Under the pieces are notes generated by a model, which was not told the origin of the DNA, searched no databases, and saw only the letters and a program-made list of their open reading frames with translations. Shown here piece after piece: positions 45,430-54,957 of a DNA stretch of 64,000 nucleotides. The position numbers and the translations under genes are program-made. The first letter of the stretch is position 1; the number at the start of each line of letters is the position of its first letter. The DNA comes from Hymenobacter gelipurpurascens (GTDB lineage Bacteria > Bacteroidota > Bacteroidia > Cytophagales > Hymenobacteraceae), in assembly GCF_900187375.1 (NCBI RefSeq), contig NZ_FYEW01000004.1, forward strand, positions 124,001-188,000, given 5' to 3'.

Positions 45430-46959
45430 ATGAAAAAGACTTACCTAGCCAGTCTGCTTCTGCTATTAGCTCTACTGAGCTTTAGTGCCCCCGATTCCAG
45501 CCTGCGCAAGGTGCGCCAGTATCGGGAGGCACATGAGCAGCCGCTGCTGGCGGAGTTTATGCAGCTGCTGACCATTCCGAATGTGGCGGCCGATAGTGCC
45601 GGCCTGCGCCAGACGGCCCGCTTTATTGCGGGCATGATGCAGAAACGCGGTATCAAGACGCAGCTGCTCCCGGCCACTACCGCTGGTGTGCCCCCGGCGG
45701 TATATGGCGAAGTGCGCACGCCCGGCGCCAAACGCACCCTCATTTTCTATGCCCACTACGATGGGCAGCCCGTGAACCCGGCGCAGTGGGCCGCCGGGCT
45801 CAGCCCCTTCAAGCCTCAGCTGATGAGCACTGGCCTAGGCCAGGGTGGGAAGCCTCTCCCACTGCTGCAGGCCGGCGAGAAAACCGACCCAAACTGGCGC
45901 ATTTACGGCCGCAGCAGCTCCGATGACAAAGCCGGCGTTATGGCCATTTTGGCCGGCTATGAGGCTCTCGTGCAGAGTGGGCAGCGGCCTAGCGTAAACC
46001 TCAAGTTCTTTTTTGAAGGCGAAGAAGAGAAAGGGTCGCCGCACCTGAGCGAGATTGTGGAAGGGCACCGCGCGCTGCTGGCCTCCGATTTGTGGATTAT
46101 CTGTGATGGGCCTGTACACCAGTCGGGGCAGAAGCAAGTGGTGTTCGGTGCCCGCGGCGACGTAAATGTGGGCCTGACCGTGTACGGTGCCACGCGGCCC
46201 TTGCACAGCGGCCACTACGGCAACTGGGCCCCCAACCCGGCCCTGGAGCTGGCGCAGCTGCTGGGCTCCATGAAGGACACCACCGGCCGCGTGACCATTG
46301 CCGGTTTCTACGATGACGTGATTCCGCTAACCCCACTGGAGAAGCAGGCCCTCAGCCGCGTACCAAACCTAGATGCTACTATTCAGCAGGAACTGGGTTT
46401 CGCGCGTGCCAATGGTGCCGGGCAGTCCTTAAACGAGCTGATCAACCAACCTTCTCTCAATATCAACGGGTTGCGCAGCGCCCAGGTAGGCACCCAGGCT
46501 GCCAACGTAATACCCACCACCGCCGAAGCCACTTTGGACTTGCGCCTAGTGCTGGGCAACGACAGTGAGCGACAGGTAGCCAAAGTAGTGCGCCATATTC
46601 AGCGCCAGGGCTATTTCGTGACCAGCCAGGAGCCAACCGCGGCCGAACGGGCCCGCTACCCGCGCCTCGTGCGGGTAAGCCCCCAAACCGGCTACAACGC
46701 GGAGCGTACGCCCATGGATTTGCCAGTGGCCCGGTCCGTAGTGGCGGCCGTGCAGCGCACCAGCACCCAGCCGGTGGTGCAGCTCCCTACCTCCGGCGGC
46801 AGCCTGCCCTTGCACGTGTTCAAGAGGATTGGCGCCACCACGCTTACCGTGCCCGTAGCCAACTACGACAACAACCAGCACGCAGAAAACGAAAACATCC
46901 GCTTGGGCAACCTCTGGGAAGGCCTCGAAACCATGGCTGCCATTATGCAGCTGCAATAG
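45430..46959 (+). CDS. Secreted M20-family metallopeptidase (dipeptidase)
   Basis: 509 residues with a signal peptide (SLLLLLALLSFSA). The di-zinc site is visible: His and Asp around YAHYDGQPV, Asp in GRSSSDDKAG, the catalytic Glu pair in FFEGEEEKGSP, later Asp and His residues. The lid and dimerisation domain lies in the middle (ATRPLHSGHYGNW). The length and order match M20 dipeptidases of the CNDP/PepV type. It should act in the periplasm, cutting dipeptides for nutrition. Monocistronic. Confidence 0.9.
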   Translation: MKKTYLASLLLLLALLSFSAPDSSLRKVRQYREAHEQPLLAEFMQLLTIPNVAADSAGLRQTARFIAGMMQKRGIKTQLLPATTAGVPPAVYGEVRTPGAKRTLIFYAHYDGQPVNPAQWAAGLSPFKPQLMSTGLGQGGKPLPLLQAGEKTDPNWRIYGRSSSDDKAGVMAILAGYEALVQSGQRPSVNLKFFFEGEEEKGSPHLSEIVEGHRALLASDLWIICDGPVHQSGQKQVVFGARGDVNVGLTVYGATRPLHSGHYGNWAPNPALELAQLLGSMKDTTGRVTIAGFYDDVIPLTPLEKQALSRVPNLDATIQQELGFARANGAGQSLNELINQPSLNINGLRSAQVGTQAANVIPTTAEATLDLRLVLGNDSERQVAKVVRHIQRQGYFVTSQEPTAAERARYPRLVRVSPQTGYNAERTPMDLPVARSVVAAVQRTSTQPVVQLPTSGGSLPLHVFKRIGATTLTVPVANYDNNQHAENENIRLGNLWEGLETMAAIMQLQ

Positions 46960-47130
46960 CCTACGCGGCTACATTTTGCGAAGGCAGCCTCTGCAATGGC
47001 TTAGTAGATGGGGTAGCGCAAGAGTAGGAACAGAAACTATCGGTAGGCTAATTCGCTGAATGACGTTTCCCAATTAATGCTGGTCTGGGGCAGCACGTTA
47101 CTAGCGGCGCTGCGGGTTGGGCCATATAGG

Positions 47131-47832
47131 CTACAGCCGGTCGTAGAAAGTACGGCGATAGGCATCGCCGACGGGGATGCACCGGGACTCATCCGCGGTG
47201 GCCTGGATGAAAATCCGGCTACGCTCTATACTGTGCACGTGAGCCAGGGCCACAATAAACGACTTATGGACGCGCACAAAAGCTGAGGCAGGCAGGCTTG
47301 CTTCTAGGCTGTTGAGGGTTTGTCGGGCAATGATTTTTTCGGTTAGTGTGTGAACAATTACGTAGTTCTGCAAGCCCTCCGCGTAAAGCACATCATCCAG
47401 ATCAATCCGTTGCAGCCGATGTTCGGTTTTGACAAACACGTACGGGCGGGGCGTTTCCTCCACCACCGGGTGCAGGCGCCGCTGGGCTTTCTGCACGGCC
47501 TGGTAAAAGCGCTCGAACGAGATAGGCTTGAGCAGGTAATCAATCACATCGTGCTCGAAGCCCGCCAGAGCGTAATCGGGGTAGGCCGTGGTGAGCACCA
47601 CCGGCGCGCGCCGGTCCAGGGCCTGCAGGAATTGGAGCCCTGTGAGTTGGGGCATCTGAATGTCGAGGAAGATCAAATCGATGCGCCGCTCGCCCACCCA
47701 GTGGAGGGCTTCCAAAGGGTTTTGGCTGCTGCCAGCCAACTGCAGAAACGGCACCTTGGCCACGTAATCGGTCAGGATATCGATGGCCAGCGGCTTATCG
47801 TCTATCACTAGGCAATGCATGGGGGTGGTCAT
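47131..47832 (-). CDS. LytTR-family response regulator
   Basis: 233 residues. A receiver domain with the phospho-acceptor Asp in LIFLDIQMPQLTG and Lys in YLLKPISFERF, then a LytTR DNA-binding domain (IDLDDVLYAEGLQNYVIVH, SFIVALAHV). It overlaps the upstream histidine-kinase gene by 4 bases and is its cognate regulator. Targets are not visible from the sequence. Confidence 0.93.
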   Translation of the reverse strand: MTTPMHCLVIDDKPLAIDILTDYVAKVPFLQLAGSSQNPLEALHWVGERRIDLIFLDIQMPQLTGLQFLQALDRRAPVVLTTAYPDYALAGFEHDVIDYLLKPISFERFYQAVQKAQRRLHPVVEETPRPYVFVKTEHRLQRIDLDDVLYAEGLQNYVIVHTLTEKIIARQTLNSLEASLPASAFVRVHKSFIVALAHVHSIERSRIFIQATADESRCIPVGDAYRRTFYDRL

Positions 47833-48893
47833 AGGGCAAGGCGGAGCGTTACCTGAAAATCAGTGGGCGAGTCGGCAATGGTCAGCGTATGGCGGGCGGG
47901 ATAGAGCAGCTCCAGCCGCCGCCGCACATTAGCCAGCCCGATACCGCCGACCTGGTCTTTCTGCTGCTCAATTCGGGTGTTGTGCAGGCGGAAATCCAGG
48001 GTGGTAGCGGTGAGGTCTAGCTGAAGTGTAACAGGCCGAGCCGCGTCCGTGAGCAGCCCGTGCTTGAAGGCATTTTCCACGAAGCTGACCAGCAGCATTG
48101 GCGCAATCAGCTGCCCGTTGAGCGGGCCCCGAAGCTGGTAATCGAGCTGAAGGTTGTCCTTCGTACCAATACGCTGCAGTTCGATCAGGCCGGCCAGGTA
48201 GTTTAGCTCCTGGGACAGCAGCACCCGGTCGTGGTTGGCATCGTGCAGCATGTAGCGCAGCAGCTCGGCCAGCTTGAGCAACGCCCGCGGCGCGGCCTCC
48301 GACTGCTGATACACCAGCGCGTAGATGTCATTGATGGTGTTAAAGAGAAAGTGCGGATTCAGCTGCGAGCGGAGAAAGGTCAACTCGGCGGCGGTGTGCG
48401 CCTGCTGGGTTTCGCGCCGCCGCCGCTCGGTCAGCAACTGATGCCGGATAAACGCATAGAGCAGCCCGTAGAGCATGTAATCGAAATAAAACCGGACGCT
48501 GTTCTCCACAAACCACCGCGCGGTAAACGTCGGGTTGTGCTCGTAGTTATCGAAGCCGAGCAGGGGTTTGAACACCAGAAACTCCATCCCGTAGCGCACC
48601 CCCGTAATGAGCAGCAACGTCAGCAGCAAGCCCCCGGCGGCCCGGCCAAAACGCGGCCAGTTCAGCGCGCCCGTCAGCAGCGGCCGGGCCACCAGCCCCA
48701 CGGGCAGGTAAAAGGCCGTGGCGTTGATGAGCAGGTAGCCCAGCGTCACAAACCCGGCCGTGGCGCCCGCCAGGGCGGGGGGGCGGTCGGCGGGCGTGGT
48801 ATAGAGTACCACCAGGTCCTTGGTCAGCAGCAGGGCCCAGATCAGCAGGTGGATGGGCCACTCGGGGAAGGCGCGCGGCCGGGCAACGGTCAT
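47829..48893 (-). CDS. LytS/YpdA-type sensor histidine kinase
   Basis: 354 residues. Four membrane helices in the first 150 residues with no large periplasmic part, then the His_kinase domain: LNPHFLFNTINDIYAL holds the phosphorylated His, and VENAFKHGL (N box) and GGIGLANVRRRL (G box) form the ATP site. Overlaps the following response-regulator gene and the preceding DUF4932 gene by 4 bases each, so it belongs to a three-gene coupled operon. Confidence 0.92.
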   Translation of the reverse strand: MTVARPRAFPEWPIHLLIWALLLTKDLVVLYTTPADRPPALAGATAGFVTLGYLLINATAFYLPVGLVARPLLTGALNWPRFGRAAGGLLLTLLLITGVRYGMEFLVFKPLLGFDNYEHNPTFTARWFVENSVRFYFDYMLYGLLYAFIRHQLLTERRRRETQQAHTAAELTFLRSQLNPHFLFNTINDIYALVYQQSEAAPRALLKLAELLRYMLHDANHDRVLLSQELNYLAGLIELQRIGTKDNLQLDYQLRGPLNGQLIAPMLLVSFVENAFKHGLLTDAARPVTLQLDLTATTLDFRLHNTRIEQQKDQVGGIGLANVRRRLELLYPARHTLTIADSPTDFQVTLRLAL

Positions 48894-49993
48894 CGGGTAG
48901 TCGATTCGGCAGTGGGGTATTTCTGCGCCAAGTACGTCAGAATTCGCGGGAAGAACTGCGCGAAATCCTGGCTGGCTGGCCGGCCGCTGTATTCGGCGGT
49001 AATCACGTCGGCAATGTCGCCGGCGTACTGAAAGTCCCCAACTACCTCTTGGGCGGCCTGTTTGCGGGCTTCTTTCGGGGAGTGATACTGCCGGAACAGG
49101 GCAATGACTACGCCACGCACCAGGTTTTCATCGAAGCAGTGGGCCCAGCTGTGGATGTTGTTGCGCTGCATGCCCGCGTCGGTCGGGTTGAACAGGTAAG
49201 CCAGCTTGCTGATATCGTCCATGTGGCGGCGTTGTAGGGCCCTGGTGTAGTTATGGCTCCCCTCGTGCCAGACCAGCACCACCGCTTCGGTACCCAGGCT
49301 AAAGCTCGGGCTGCTTGTCTCGGACGATTCACGGTTGAGGAAGCCGACGGTGTAGGCTACCTGATCGGCGTAGCGCGGGTTCAGCTCCTGGGCCGAAATG
49401 GCGTGGGCGCCCCAGCCGTTAAGCGGGTCGAGGTAAACGGCCCAGCGGGCCGCTTTGGTGGGAAAGCGGTAGAGCGAATCGAGCTTGTTGACCAGACCTT
49501 CCTGGGCCAGGCGGGCCTGCACGGGCTTGGCCCAGGCGGCGTAGTCGGCCTGGTGCTACTGGTAAAAGGCCCAGAAATGGCTGTCCTCAAAAAACTGCTG
49601 GCAGAGGCGCATGTAGGTCTGCACCGAATCTTTGCCGTTGAGCGTGTACCAGACAGAATGCTCCGGATAGTGCATGCGCACCTTAGGGAAGTTGTCGAGG
49701 CAGTAGCCCAGCTCCGTCAGGTCAGGGTATACCTTTTTCAGCTGGCGGGCATACTGCACCGCCGGATGGTTCACGAACGGGACAAAGTAGGCCTCGGTTT
49801 CCTTGGCGTAAGCCGATTTGTTGGGCATCGGATACTGGCTGGCCAGTAGCTGCACCACCGTAAACAGCTCAATGCCGGGATGCACGGTCACGGTAACACG
49901 GTCCGCTGGCATTGGCGCCGGCGTGATACGGGATTGGGCCAGCAGGACGTGGGTGCTTAGCAGGACCAGCAGGAAAGTGAGGAGCGGTTTCAT
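48890..49993 (-). pseudogene. DUF4932 protein gene with one in-frame stop
   Basis: Continuous frame of 368 codons from ATG 49993 with a signal peptide (MKPLLTFLLVLLSTHVLLAQ), interrupted only by TAG at 49558-49556. Sequence on both sides reads as one DUF4932 protein: HFWAFYQ, stop, HQADYAAWAKPVQ. After the stop lies VLVWHEGSHNY, an HExxH zinc-protease motif, so the truncated product would lack the active site. The stop overlaps the histidine-kinase start by 4 bases. It may be a recent nonsense mutation, a sequencing error or readthrough. The intact protein would be a secreted metalloprotease-like partner of the sensor. Confidence 0.8.
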
Positions 49994-50356
49994 TGATAAG
50001 AAGTAGTAGCAGAAATGGGTTGGAAAGCCCAAATCAAGTCGCTTTACTTCGTCGGACGAATTCCGATTGACGAACTGCCCTTTTTCGTTGATCAACGCGC
50101 AATCAGCCGACCGAGTAGTGGGCAAGGATGGCTGCGGCCGTAGGCTTGGATTACTCGGGGTTCTTTCAGGAAGTGGACATCCTCCTACGCCAAGTGCCGG
50201 GAGTCTGCTCCCCGTGGGGCGAATGCCTATCAGGGGGCTTCGTCGTCCTATTGCTGTTAGAAGGCCGTACTATGAGATACCCGCCCGCGCAGTTTTCCCC
50301 TACCGATACTTTCTGTTCCTACTCTGGTGCTACCCCTAGATTGACAGGTGTTGTTC
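49994..50356. other. Gene-free gap
   Basis: 363 bases between the DUF4932 gene start and the end of the DUF1810 gene. Overlapping short frames exist but none resembles a protein. Promoter of the sensor operon is expected here. Confidence 0.4.
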
Positions 50357-50788
50357 TTAAGATTGCTGCTGCAGAATGCGCAATGTCTGCTGGTCGGCTA
50401 GGCCACCGAAAAACTTATCCAGCACCTGCTGAAACACCGGGTGGGTCTTGTCAAGCACCGCAAACAGGGTCATCGATGATTTCAGCTTCATATCGTCGGG
50501 GGTGCCCATGATGCTGGTGACATTGCTTCCCGGTATGGCCAATAGCGCGCTGCTGATTTCAATCAGACGAGGACCGAGTACGGGGTGCTGCAGGTAGGCA
50601 TCCGCTTCCTGGCGGTCTTGCAGCGCATAGAAGCGGGCGGTGGAACTATAGCCCAGGCCCTGAATCTGTGGGAAGATAAACCACATCCAATGGCTCCTTT
50701 TCCGGCCCTGCTGCATTTCGGACAGCGCCTGGGCATAGGTGGTTTCCTGGGCTTCTGTAAATCGGCTTAACGACGCTTGCTGACTCAT
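50357..50788 (-). CDS. DUF1810 family protein
   Basis: 143 residues from ATG 50788 (MSQQASLSRFTEAQ). RKRSHWMWFIFPQIQGLGYS is the signature of the DUF1810 family, small cytosolic proteins of unknown function common in many bacteria. Length is standard. Monocistronic, downstream of icd on the same strand, separated from it by a terminator. Confidence 0.88.
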   Translation of the reverse strand: MSQQASLSRFTEAQETTYAQALSEMQQGRKRSHWMWFIFPQIQGLGYSSTARFYALQDRQEADAYLQHPVLGPRLIEISSALLAIPGSNVTSIMGTPDDMKLKSSMTLFAVLDKTHPVFQQVLDKFFGGLADQQTLRILQQQS

Positions 50789-50912
50789 AAGTGAAATAGA
50801 GAATAGGGAAGAAACGTGAGGCCTCCACGGGCCATTGCAGGCGGTAGCGGAGGCCACTAGCTCATGTACGAAAGCGAAGATTTTTCATCCAGCAGTGGCC
50901 TAGCCAGCCATG

Positions 50913-50947
50913 AAAAAAGCCCACCCGGCAACCGGGTGGGCTTTTTT
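50913..50947. terminator. Bidirectional terminator after icd
   Basis: 16-bp perfect arms AAAAAAGCCCACCCGG / CCGGGTGGGCTTTTTT with loop CAA, 21 bases past the icd stop. Confidence 0.92.
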
Positions 50948-50968
50948 TATCAGAAGCTACGGGAAAGA

Positions 50969-52201
50969 TTACTTGCCGAGCTTATTCTTCAGGTTGGTGT
51001 CCAGCGCTTCCAAGAACTCCTCGGTGTAGAGGTAGTCGCGGCCGTGCTCTACTTTGTTGCCGTGGATACAAACGGCCAGGTCTTTGGTCATCTTGCCGCT
51101 TTCTACGGTCTCAATGCACACTTGCTCCAGGGCGTGGCAGAAGTCGATCAACTCCTGGTTGTTGTCCAGCTTGCCACGGAACTCCAGGCCGCGCGTCCAG
51201 GCGAAGATGGAGGCGATGGGGTTCGTGGAAGTGGGTTTACCCTTCTGGTGGTCGCGGAAGTGGCGCGTTACGGTGCCGTGAGCGGCTTCGGCTTCCATGG
51301 TGCCGCCGTCGGGCGTAACCAGCGTCGAGGTCATGAGGCCTAGCGAGCCGAAGCCCTGGGCTACGGTGTCGCTCTGCACGTCGCCGTCGTAGTTTTTGCA
51401 GGCCCACACGAAGTTGCCGTTCCACTTCAGCGCCGAGGCTACCATGTCGTCGATCAGACGGTGCTCGTAGGTGATGCCGGCCTCCTTGAACTTAGCCAGG
51501 TAGTCCTGCTCGTAGATTTCCTGGAAGATGTCCTTGAAGCGACCATCGTACTTCTTCAGGATGGTGTTTTTGGTGCTCAGGTACAGGGGCCAGCCTTTCA
51601 TGAGGGCCTGGTTGAAGCAGGCGTGGGCAAAACCGCGGATCGACTCGTCGGTGTTGTACATGGCCAATGCTACACCGTCGCTCTTGAAGTTGTACACCTC
51701 GAACGACTGCTCCTCGCCGCCATCTTCGGGCGTGAAGGTGATGGTAAGCTTGCCTTTGCCTTTGGTCACGAAATCAGTAGCGCGGTACTGGTCGCCGAAG
51801 GCGTGACGGCCGATGCAGATCGGGGCCGTCCAGTTGGGCACGAGGCGGGGCACGTTGCTCATCACGATAGGCTCGCGGAACACGGTGCCGTCCAGGATAT
51901 TGCGGATGGTGCCGTTCGGCGACTTCCACATCTGCTTCAGGTTGAACTCCTTCACGCGCTCCTCGTCGGGCGTGATGGTAGCACACTTAATGCCCACTCC
52001 GTATTGCTTGATGGCGTTGGCGGCATCAATGGTTACCTGGTCGTTGGTTTCATCGCGGTACTCGATGCCCAGATCGTAGTACTTGATGTCCAGTTCCAGA
52101 TAAGGCGTAATCAGCTTGTCTTTGATAAACTTCCAGATGATGCGCGTCATCTCGTCGCCATCCAGCTCTACTACGGGGTTTGCTACTTTGATTTTGGCCA
52201 T
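50969..52201 (-). CDS. icd: NADP-dependent isocitrate dehydrogenase
   Basis: 410 residues, the eukaryote-like (subfamily II) NADP-IDH length. It starts [21 protein letters not shown], with substrate residues in [19 protein letters not shown] (key parts TIRNILDGT), YDGDVQSD (metal-binding Asp) and [11 protein letters not shown] for NADP binding. It oxidises isocitrate to 2-oxoglutarate with NADPH formation in the TCA cycle. A core metabolic gene, evidence that this half of the window is chromosomal (or a chromid). Confidence 0.97.
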   Translation of the reverse strand: MAKIKVANPVVELDGDEMTRIIWKFIKDKLITPYLELDIKYYDLGIEYRDETNDQVTIDAANAIKQYGVGIKCATITPDEERVKEFNLKQMWKSPNGTIRNILDGTVFREPIVMSNVPRLVPNWTAPICIGRHAFGDQYRATDFVTKGKGKLTITFTPEDGGEEQSFEVYNFKSDGVALAMYNTDESIRGFAHACFNQALMKGWPLYLSTKNTILKKYDGRFKDIFQEIYEQDYLAKFKEAGITYEHRLIDDMVASALKWNGNFVWACKNYDGDVQSDTVAQGFGSLGLMTSTLVTPDGGTMEAEAAHGTVTRHFRDHQKGKPTSTNPIASIFAWTRGLEFRGKLDNNQELIDFCHALEQVCIETVESGKMTKDLAVCIHGNKVEHGRDYLYTEEFLEALDTNLKNKLGK

Positions 52202-52408
52202 TTCCTAGAGGGTGCAGAGAGGTAAGGTTGGGGCTCCCTGCCCGGGCGAAGATACGGACCAGGGCGTATCTGGTCTATATCCCTTTCATTTCCTGATTCG
52301 CTTTCCTTACCCACTGTTTTTGGCGGTAGCGCCCCCGCTAGGCCAGTTTTAAAACAACTTCCTGTAGGACAAACGATTGTGTAAGTTACTCTCCTTGTCA
52401 AAAGCTCA

Positions 52409-52624
52409 TCAGTCCTGGTCCTTCTGCCGCAGATAGGCCAGCAGGTGGCCTACGGTTATTTCCCGCCGAGCTACCCGCGTGAGCAGGCTGCGCTCGTAGT
52501 CAGGCAGGTAGCGGTACACATCTTCGGTCATCAGAAGGGCCGCTGAGGCTATCTGCGTGCTGCCCCGCTCCGTGTCAGCTAAATACGGATACTGGCTGAG
52601 CCATAAGTGAAGGAGAAAAAGCAT
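52409..52624 (-). CDS. Small hypothetical protein
   Basis: 71 residues: hydrophobic start MLFLLHLWLSQYPYL, then ASAALLMTEDVYRYLPDYER and a helical tail ending QKDQD. No family recognised. Codon use fits the local GC level, but there is no conserved motif, so it is tentative. Confidence 0.45.
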   Translation of the reverse strand: MLFLLHLWLSQYPYLADTERGSTQIASAALLMTEDVYRYLPDYERSLLTRVARREITVGHLLAYLRQKDQD

Positions 52625-53161
52625 TACTAAATTTTGCCAAATCCACGACTTAACACAAGCTCAACCATCAGACCATCAAGTGAATAATATATTTTACTCG
52701 GTAAACATGGGGGTTTTAACGATGGACCTCATATAGGGAATGTCAATATATTGCTCTTGACGGTCTGCATACGGGTAGAAAGAGGGTCTGCCAACCTGCC
52801 CGGTCTGGAAAACAGGTTTAGGGTAGTACCAGTAAGTACTACCCTAGAGTAGGGTTGGCCTTCTTACGTAATGAGTAGTGAGTATTATTCTCGTTGCACA
52901 AACTGCTGGTCAACTTGACCATGGGCAGACTCAGGTAGGTCGCCTAGTAAATTAAAAAAACTAACCACTACCTCTCGGTTAAGCCCCCGCTTTGATAAGT
53001 TTGGCTCTTACTATCTCACTTTTATACCCTCAGCTGCTATCGGGTTAGGACCGTGCGAGTCATTATGCTTTCCCGCACCTAAAATTATGCAGCAAGGGCA
53101 TGTGCGTTAAATTGCAATATTTTAATACATTAGTTTTTATTTCTTCACTTATACCTGATCC
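52625..53161. other. Intergenic region with nested hairpins
   Basis: 537 bases without a gene. AGGGTAGTAC (52820-52829) pairs with GTACTACCCT (52836-52845), and ACCCT-AGAGT-AGGGT (52841-52855) forms an overlapping alternative hairpin, an attenuator- or terminator-like arrangement. Confidence 0.5.
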
Positions 53162-53668
53162 GTGAAAAAATCCCCTTATCTATTCTTGACACTGGCATTA
53201 GCCCTTGGAAGTAGCTGCCATTCAGAAGCTAACGAGGAACCTACTCCCGCTGAGCAGTTGGAAGAAATCGACCAAGATGGGGACGTGCTTATGCAGGCCA
53301 ACGGCTCTTGGGAGTGGGTATCCACTACTAAAGACGTGCTTAATTCTAGTTCTTCTACCCCCGCCACTGTAGGATTTACCCGGCAACTCATTTTCAAAGC
53401 AGATGGGAAGGTATATATACACCACAACCAAAAGCTAGTACAACAACCGGCCTATGGGCGCCGGAATGGTGGCGACAAGTTTTGCGATGCAAGCTACCTA
53501 CGTAATTGGGTAGTATACGCAGGCGAAACTGACCCCAAGATCAGCAGTACTGACGCTCGCTGGTACCGGATAACTATCACTAAAACCGATACTACGTTGA
53601 CGCTCGGGAGCGAGGCCAGCTGTTCGGATGCGGGAGTTCACGAATTATACCGCTGGCATCACCGTTAA
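53162..53668 (+). CDS. Small lipoprotein, unknown function
   Basis: 168 residues from a GTG start (MKKSPYLFLTLALALGSSC), with lipobox LGSSC. The mature part has SWEWVSTTKDVLN and RQLIFKADGKVYIHHN, a pattern seen in Bacteroidota lipocalin-like small lipoproteins, but a family cannot be assigned with certainty. Probably membrane-attached. The stop is followed by a long hairpin. Confidence 0.65.
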   Translation: MKKSPYLFLTLALALGSSCHSEANEEPTPAEQLEEIDQDGDVLMQANGSWEWVSTTKDVLNSSSSTPATVGFTRQLIFKADGKVYIHHNQKLVQQPAYGRRNGGDKFCDASYLRNWVVYAGETDPKISSTDARWYRITITKTDTTLTLGSEASCSDAGVHELYRWHHR

Positions 53669-53680
53669 GGCAAATCAAGT

Positions 53681-53740
53681 AACAGCGTCCCGGCAGAACA
53701 GGAGTGACCTAGTTTCCCCCTCTTCCGCCGGGACGCTGTT
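53681..53740. terminator. Long-loop hairpin after the lipoprotein gene
   Basis: Perfect 14-bp arms AACAGCGTCCCGGC (53681-53694) and GCCGGGACGCTGTT (53727-53740), 32-base loop. Candidate terminator. Confidence 0.6.
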
Positions 53741-53912
53741 TAGCAAAGCAGCTGGTGAGCCATTTTCTGCCTCATATGGTTGACAAAGGCGGGACCGAGT
53801 ACCGCAAGCCTGTTTTTAATTGCGTTTCGTAGCCTACGAGTCCGGCCTTTATCTGCTCCACTACCAGCCGGCGGCGGGAGCATTCGGGAGCCGGGGGCGT
53901 ATCGGCGCAGCC

Positions 53913-54488
53913 TTAGGGTTGCAGCGCGCCCACGTACCGGTACGTGTTGATCAGCACCCCCGTGGACGTTTCCTTCATGCTGACGAAGGCGAGTTCGCGC
54001 GGGTCGCCCTGGTCCGAAAAAAAGCGCTTGCCCCGGCCCAGCAAAACCGGGTAGACCAGCAGCACCACCTCGTCGACCAACCCCTGCTCGAGCAGCAGGG
54101 ACGTCAGCGTGGAGCTTCCCCACACGATCAGGGCCGGGCCCTCCGTAGCCTTGAGGTCCCGAATGCCCGCGAGAATGTCCGCTCCTAGGCTCTGCACCGG
54201 GCCCCAGTTAAGGCTCTCCGGCCGGTGTGTCGCCACGTATTTGGTTGCGGCATTCAGCCCGCTGGCCATCGGGCTATTGCCGGCCTGGGGCCAGAAGCTG
54301 GCCCAAATATCATACGTGCGGCGGCCCAGCAGCAGATCGAAGGGGCTGCCCTGGGCTTCCACTACGGCCGCCAGCCCCGCCGGCGTGCGATAGGGGGCCG
54401 TCCAATTGGCATGGGCGAAGCCGTCGCCGTCTTCGTGCTGGATTACTCCGTCCAGGGAGATGTGTTCCAGGATGCGGATCTTTCTCAT
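53913..54488 (-). CDS. DHFR/RibD_C-family reductase
   Basis: 191 residues. It begins MRKIRILEHISLDGVIQ, followed by LLLGRRTYDIWASFW and LIVWGSSTLTSLLLEQGLVDEV, matching the RibD C-terminal (dihydrofolate-reductase fold) family that binds NADPH. Many members of this stand-alone type have unknown substrates. Monocistronic. An ATG at 54531 in another frame is not relevant. Confidence 0.9.
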   Translation of the reverse strand: MRKIRILEHISLDGVIQHEDGDGFAHANWTAPYRTPAGLAAVVEAQGSPFDLLLGRRTYDIWASFWPQAGNSPMASGLNAATKYVATHRPESLNWGPVQSLGADILAGIRDLKATEGPALIVWGSSTLTSLLLEQGLVDEVVLLVYPVLLGRGKRFFSDQGDPRELAFVSMKETSTGVLINTYRYVGALQP

Positions 54489-54957
54489 GATGTGAGGGGC
54501 GAGGATAAGTGAGCCACAAGGTTACAACCAATGCATCCCCCGCAAAAGGGGCAATCGGGACAAGCAGGCGGGCCGTTTGCGACTATTTGGCTTTGCTGTC
54601 AGCCTAGGCGACGCGCTTGTTATACCAATTCTACTATAGGCCACGACCAATACGCCTTCTTGGCCGAGCGCCGGCCTCCGGCCTGTTTAGCTGGAAGCAG
54701 CGCCGCCCCCGATTTCAGGGCCGGTTTCAGGTGTTCTTACGCTGAAAAAGATACTCCTTTCTTGGTGCTGTATGACTTAAGTCATTCCCGGTAACCCGGT
54801 TTAGTTCTCAACTTCCGCTCCGGCAGGGGTCGGCAGCAACGGGCCCGTCCTCCGACGGGCAGTTGCTGGCGGGGCAGCCCCGCAGCCCTCGGGCCCTTCT
54901 GCAGATCAGCCTGCGGAGTGGCCTACAGGAAATTCGCACCCTAGGTTTTTCTAGCAT
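54489..54957. other. Gene-free gap
   Basis: 469 bases between divergent genes. The open frame at 54531-54794 has no protein-like pattern. Nothing recognised except one near copy of GAGTGGCCTAG at 54917. Confidence 0.4.

Noticed and set aside
54531..54794. 87-residue open frame
   Set aside because: Low complexity, no conserved pattern, poor start context.
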